Shown here: positions 60,899 to 64,000 of the stretch, piece by piece
Numbering within the stretch: position 1 is the first letter of the stretch
How the letters are laid out: every line of letters begins with the position of its first letter
DNA from: Sipunculus nudus
Lineage: Eukaryota; Annelida; Sipuncula; Golfingiida; Sipunculidae
NCBI GenBank assembly: GCA_026874595.1
Contig: CM049313.1
Location: 37,478,659-37,542,658, forward strand
DNA: 64,000 nucleotides
Direction: 5' to 3'
Position numbers and translations under genes: made by a program
The notes under the pieces: generated by a model
What the model was told of the DNA's origin: nothing
The model's input: only the letters and a program-made list of their open reading frames with translations
Database searches by the model: none

Positions 60899-63044
60899 TA
60901 TATATAACTGTATACTGCTAAAAGTTTTTGGCAGATTTTACATGATATCTTGTGGGCAGTTTACGTAACACGATAGGAACTGTCAAATAAATTTGGGAAG
61001 TTATCTGGATCCATACATGTAATTTCTAATCAAATAATTGTTTAGTTTAGTACTTTAGTACTTTGTCCCCCGGTAGAGACTGGATATTCCCATGTATTGG
61101 GGACAGCATTTCTTAATCAACTGATATAGTGAACCCCCGCACACTGTAGTACTACACATAAATGATTGACTGGGGAATCCTGGCGGTCTAACGCATCAAA
61201 TGGTTGTTACAGCACACCGGTGTAGTAATATTTCGAGTACTCGGAAATAACTATCTAAAGATCTTATAACAACATCTCGACATCTCGAAATGAGCATCTT
61301 GTAATCGATGAATAAAAATAATCCGTTTGTCCTAAATCAGCCGCCATATTGAAAGGATGGCATTCCTGAATCCGGATCATGTTCCGGATCATGTTCCGGA
61401 TCATGTTCCGGATCAACACCAAGATCTCATCTTTTCTTTATTGGCCTGAAATTTAATCTTTTCTATATTTGGAAATGCCCGAAAATTTCGTGAGATTCCG
61501 TTCATGTTTGCGAGAGGTATGTTGTGAACAGACAAACACACGAACGGGGATGCGTATGTCCTTTCATGGCGGAGGCAATTAGATATGGTTAAGTATGATT
61601 CATGACTATTTACGGGTAAACAACTTTGTATCGATAAGATACCATTATCTTAGATATCACATGTTAACATCGCGCGGCAGAAGCATCTTTGGCTTATGTA
61701 AATCATGAATGTCCCCGATTCATTTGATATCTGACTGTCAAAGTCCCTCCAGTTGATTTTATTGACAGGCCATGTTTTCTTTTATAATAATAATGGCTCT
61801 CAGTTATAACGCCACCTGATGTTTGTATTTTTGTCGTCCGTTTGTTTGTGCACTATTCATGCATCTAATTCTCTATCAGGTTATGTTTAATCATTTCCAT
61901 AGTTACCATTTATTAGAGAAAAGCAGTTCTTAATTCACAGACATCTATAGGAACCTTCGCACTTCAGCGTTGCGTTTTTCATGACAGGCGGTATTCATGA
62001 GTTCTCAGATGTGTCCGCGCTCTTTTACGATTTCGCGCATTTTCTCGAAATTTCGCATGCCATCTCACGCGTCTCTTTGGCAAGAAATTACCTATGACCA
62101 CAGTTATTTTGCTATATTTCTTATACATGTATATTTTTTTGCAGTCTGGAGTGTGTTTCCTAACGTTTCTGTGTGTTTCCGTGCATAATTATTGTGTTTT
62201 CTTATATATACACAATTTTTACATTGTAAATTTAGTTCCCAACTCTTCGGTTTAGCAGGCCCTGATGAATCTATATCCATAGAACTTTTTCTAAGTCTCT
62301 GATACGTCAATGAGAAATCACACTTGCTTTTATAGTACCATATATTCGCATTATACTGAGTGTTCATAAATATACGTCACCGATTTAATGTAAAGAAATG
62401 TCATATATTTTAATCAAAATACATGCGTTTTAACATTTAACTAAGAGACACGCATGTTTTAGGGCCTGAGAGAGAGGTGAATACCTAATTTTGCCTTCCT
62501 ATTTTGGATAAACAATAATGCATATATGACTGGTTTTGCTTTTGACTTGTATTGAAATATTTTGTCTGAATATTTCTGAGTACCTCCACACACGTAACTT
62601 TATCCCGCCCAAGGCACACATCGTCCCTATGCAATCGCCCCAAGGTTAAAGATTTCCCAGAAGACCATGCCACAAGGTCAACGGTCATATCGTGTTATAA
62701 GGGTGCACGTCTAGCCGCATACTCATTCACGTCTCTAATTGCAAGTAACAAGAACAATACAGAAGTCACCCTCCCCGGGGGACCGCTGCTTAGACAATTT
62801 TACGAGACCCTGAGTGACCGTTTACCAAGCCCATGCACTAGGGCGCCCATTCGAGGGCAAAACTGACTCGCCAAGTAAATATCATAATTTTGTCACGAGC
62901 CCCTTTATTCGCACTCGGATAGGTCTCTTGGCAAAAGTATCCCGAAATATTGACTCCTTGTAGAGATGTCCCCCTCACCGTGCACCTGACTCTCACATAA
63001 CACGTACTACTCCATGTAATATATCTCACACAAGATCTAAACTG
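60739..63044. other. Unassigned DNA with a CT microsatellite and a 12-bp repeat
   Basis: (CT)n at 60838-60893, about 28 units, and CCGGATCATGTT repeated about 3.5 times near 61373-61414. The minus-strand open frames 62104-62367 and 62485-62688 have no helicase motif, so no downstream exon of the RecQ-like gene is recognised. Confidence 0.5.
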
Positions 63045-63500
63045 ACACTTAACTGGTAGTAAATTGGTACTAAAACAAACACCATGAAAACAGATAAAAG
63101 AGAGTGAAAAAGAGTGAACAAAATAAAAAGCCAGGTAGTCCACACTTTTGTTGATGAGTAAAGAATGCATGGAATATTTATTTATACGCGTGGACAAGTA
63201 CACAGACAAAGATAAAGCGTACCATACCTGACAATATCTCTTTATACGAGTTACATAATCCGTGAAATTATCTTTATGAATTAACTACTACATGAATATA
63301 CTTGTATGAATAAAAAATCCATTAAGTATTATTTATGAATTAACTAATTCATAACGCTATATGTGACACAATAATCCGTGAAGCTACTTTAATTAATATT
63401 TCAGTTCGTGATTTAAATGATTCGCCAGTGTCAATTGCTATTCCATTTTTTGTAAAATATGATAGAAGTAATGGAAAATAATAAGTAGAAGACTATGGGC
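63045..63500 (+). repeat. Duplicated block, copy 2, with an insertion
   Basis: It shares the landmarks of copy 1 but contains about 180 bp of extra AT-rich sequence between ATGAATTAACTACTACAT and GTAGAAGACTAT. It lies just downstream of the RecQ-like exon on the minus strand. The minus-strand open frame 62838-63209 crosses it and is not called. Confidence 0.65.
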
Positions 63501-63666
63501 AATATATTCGCTCCATAAGCAGCGTTTACGCTTCGTTCAAATACTCGCTATACTACACGCTGCAATAAACCGCAGTTGCCGGTCAGGTTTGGCCACCAGG
63601 CGGTGCTGTCTCTGTGGAATTCCCACTGCATAACATTTAACCAATCACAATCTCTCTCTCTCTCAC

Positions 63667-63974
63667 ATTGCAGGTATCACTAGCACAATCGGATGTTCTT
63701 CGAGGTACCGGTCACTTTCCACTGCGGTGGAAAGCGCATGATAGCACAGACTTTTTCCGACCCCCGTTGGAATACACACGATGCAGTCGTACACTTTCAG
63801 CACAGTCTCTATACTGACTTGCTGGTGTGGCCTGAGGTCAGTTATCCCCAACCACTGTCTGCATATTTCCTCTCTTGCAATGCTACACGGGCGCAGCCAT
63901 GTTTGTTTACACGCTAAACCAATCAGATTTCTTCCACCAGTTCTGTAGATTTGTTTAAACGAAGGGCCAATCAT
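63667..63974 (-). CDS. RecQ-like ATP-dependent DNA helicase, N-terminal exon (partial)
   Basis: The exon encodes about 102 residues. Motifs in order: a RecQ-type motif 0/Q-motif (LRPHQQVSI, residues 47-55), Walker A/motif I (CIPTGVGKSLCYH, 67-79) and the start of motif Ia (IVLVIPA, 96-102). In the family these bind ATP in a 3'-5' DNA helicase. The open frame continues only to ATG-TGA, but CAAT|GTGAGA at 63670-63661 is a good splice donor, so the exon probably ends at 63667 in phase 2. The ATG at 63974 is the only in-frame Met, with a stop two codons upstream and A at -3. GATTGG (inverted CCAAT) boxes at 63972-63967 and 63924-63919 and an out-of-frame ATGGCTGCG (about 63900) make the true start uncertain. 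Motifs Ia-VI lie on exons not found here. It may be a host gene or one of the helicase genes carried by transposons. Confidence 0.7.
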
Positions 63975-64000
63975 ATTTTAGTTTATCCAGCGAAAACTGA

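Noticed and set aside
62838-63209. 123-codon minus-strand frame as a downstream RecQ exon
   Set aside because: It has no helicase motif and overlaps a duplicated repeat block.

Overview
The window looks like animal (metazoan) nuclear DNA, most likely from a mollusc and plausibly a marine bivalve. It is AT-rich, full of simple repeats and short non-autonomous transposons, carries tRNA-derived SINE copies, and contains split genes with GT/AG splice signals. The species call is inference from repeat style; no marker gene proves it. Nothing suggests a bacterial or viral genome: there are no operons, no ribosome-binding-site-led ORFs and no long intact coding blocks.

Only two convincing protein-coding pieces are present, both on the minus strand. 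One is the last coding exon (24385-25126) of a rhodopsin-family peptide-type GPCR. It is cut at the classic intron inside the Arg codon of the DRY motif, so TM1-3 lie on exons I cannot find here. The other is a first or early exon (63667-63974) of a RecQ-like DNA helicase at the right edge, with a Q-motif, Walker A and a splice donor. No functional link between them is apparent.

Repeats explain most of the recognisable structure. From left to right: a decayed element with AGGTCA sub-repeats running into a self-complementary TAA/TTA microsatellite (2.3-3.1 kb); a TAA-flanked PIF/Harbinger-like MITE (7.37 kb), with an inverted relative at 56.27 kb; an R2 repeat broken by an R1 repeat (9.0-10.2 kb); a 4.3-kb minisatellite of about 91 copies of a 47-bp unit (14.8-19.1 kb); a large R1 copy with arrays of nuclear-receptor-like sites (25.9-27.5 kb); a possible solo LTR (27.6-28.3 kb); two pogo-like MITEs embedded in TA microsatellites (35.15-36.63 kb); a stronger solo-LTR candidate with a hairpin (37.2-37.8 kb); a hAT-like MITE (43.3 kb); a third R1 copy with an internal 343-bp tandem duplication (43.8-44.9 kb); a GC-rich island (52.3-52.6 kb); a 33-bp satellite (59.3 kb); and a block duplicated at 60.4 and 63.05 kb.

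Names R1-R4 are local labels for families recognised by comparing copies inside this window. I did not identify a new molecular machine. The most unusual items are the 47-bp satellite that is open in all three forward frames and has a 17-19-unit higher-order structure, and the R1 family that spreads composite nuclear-receptor half-site clusters.
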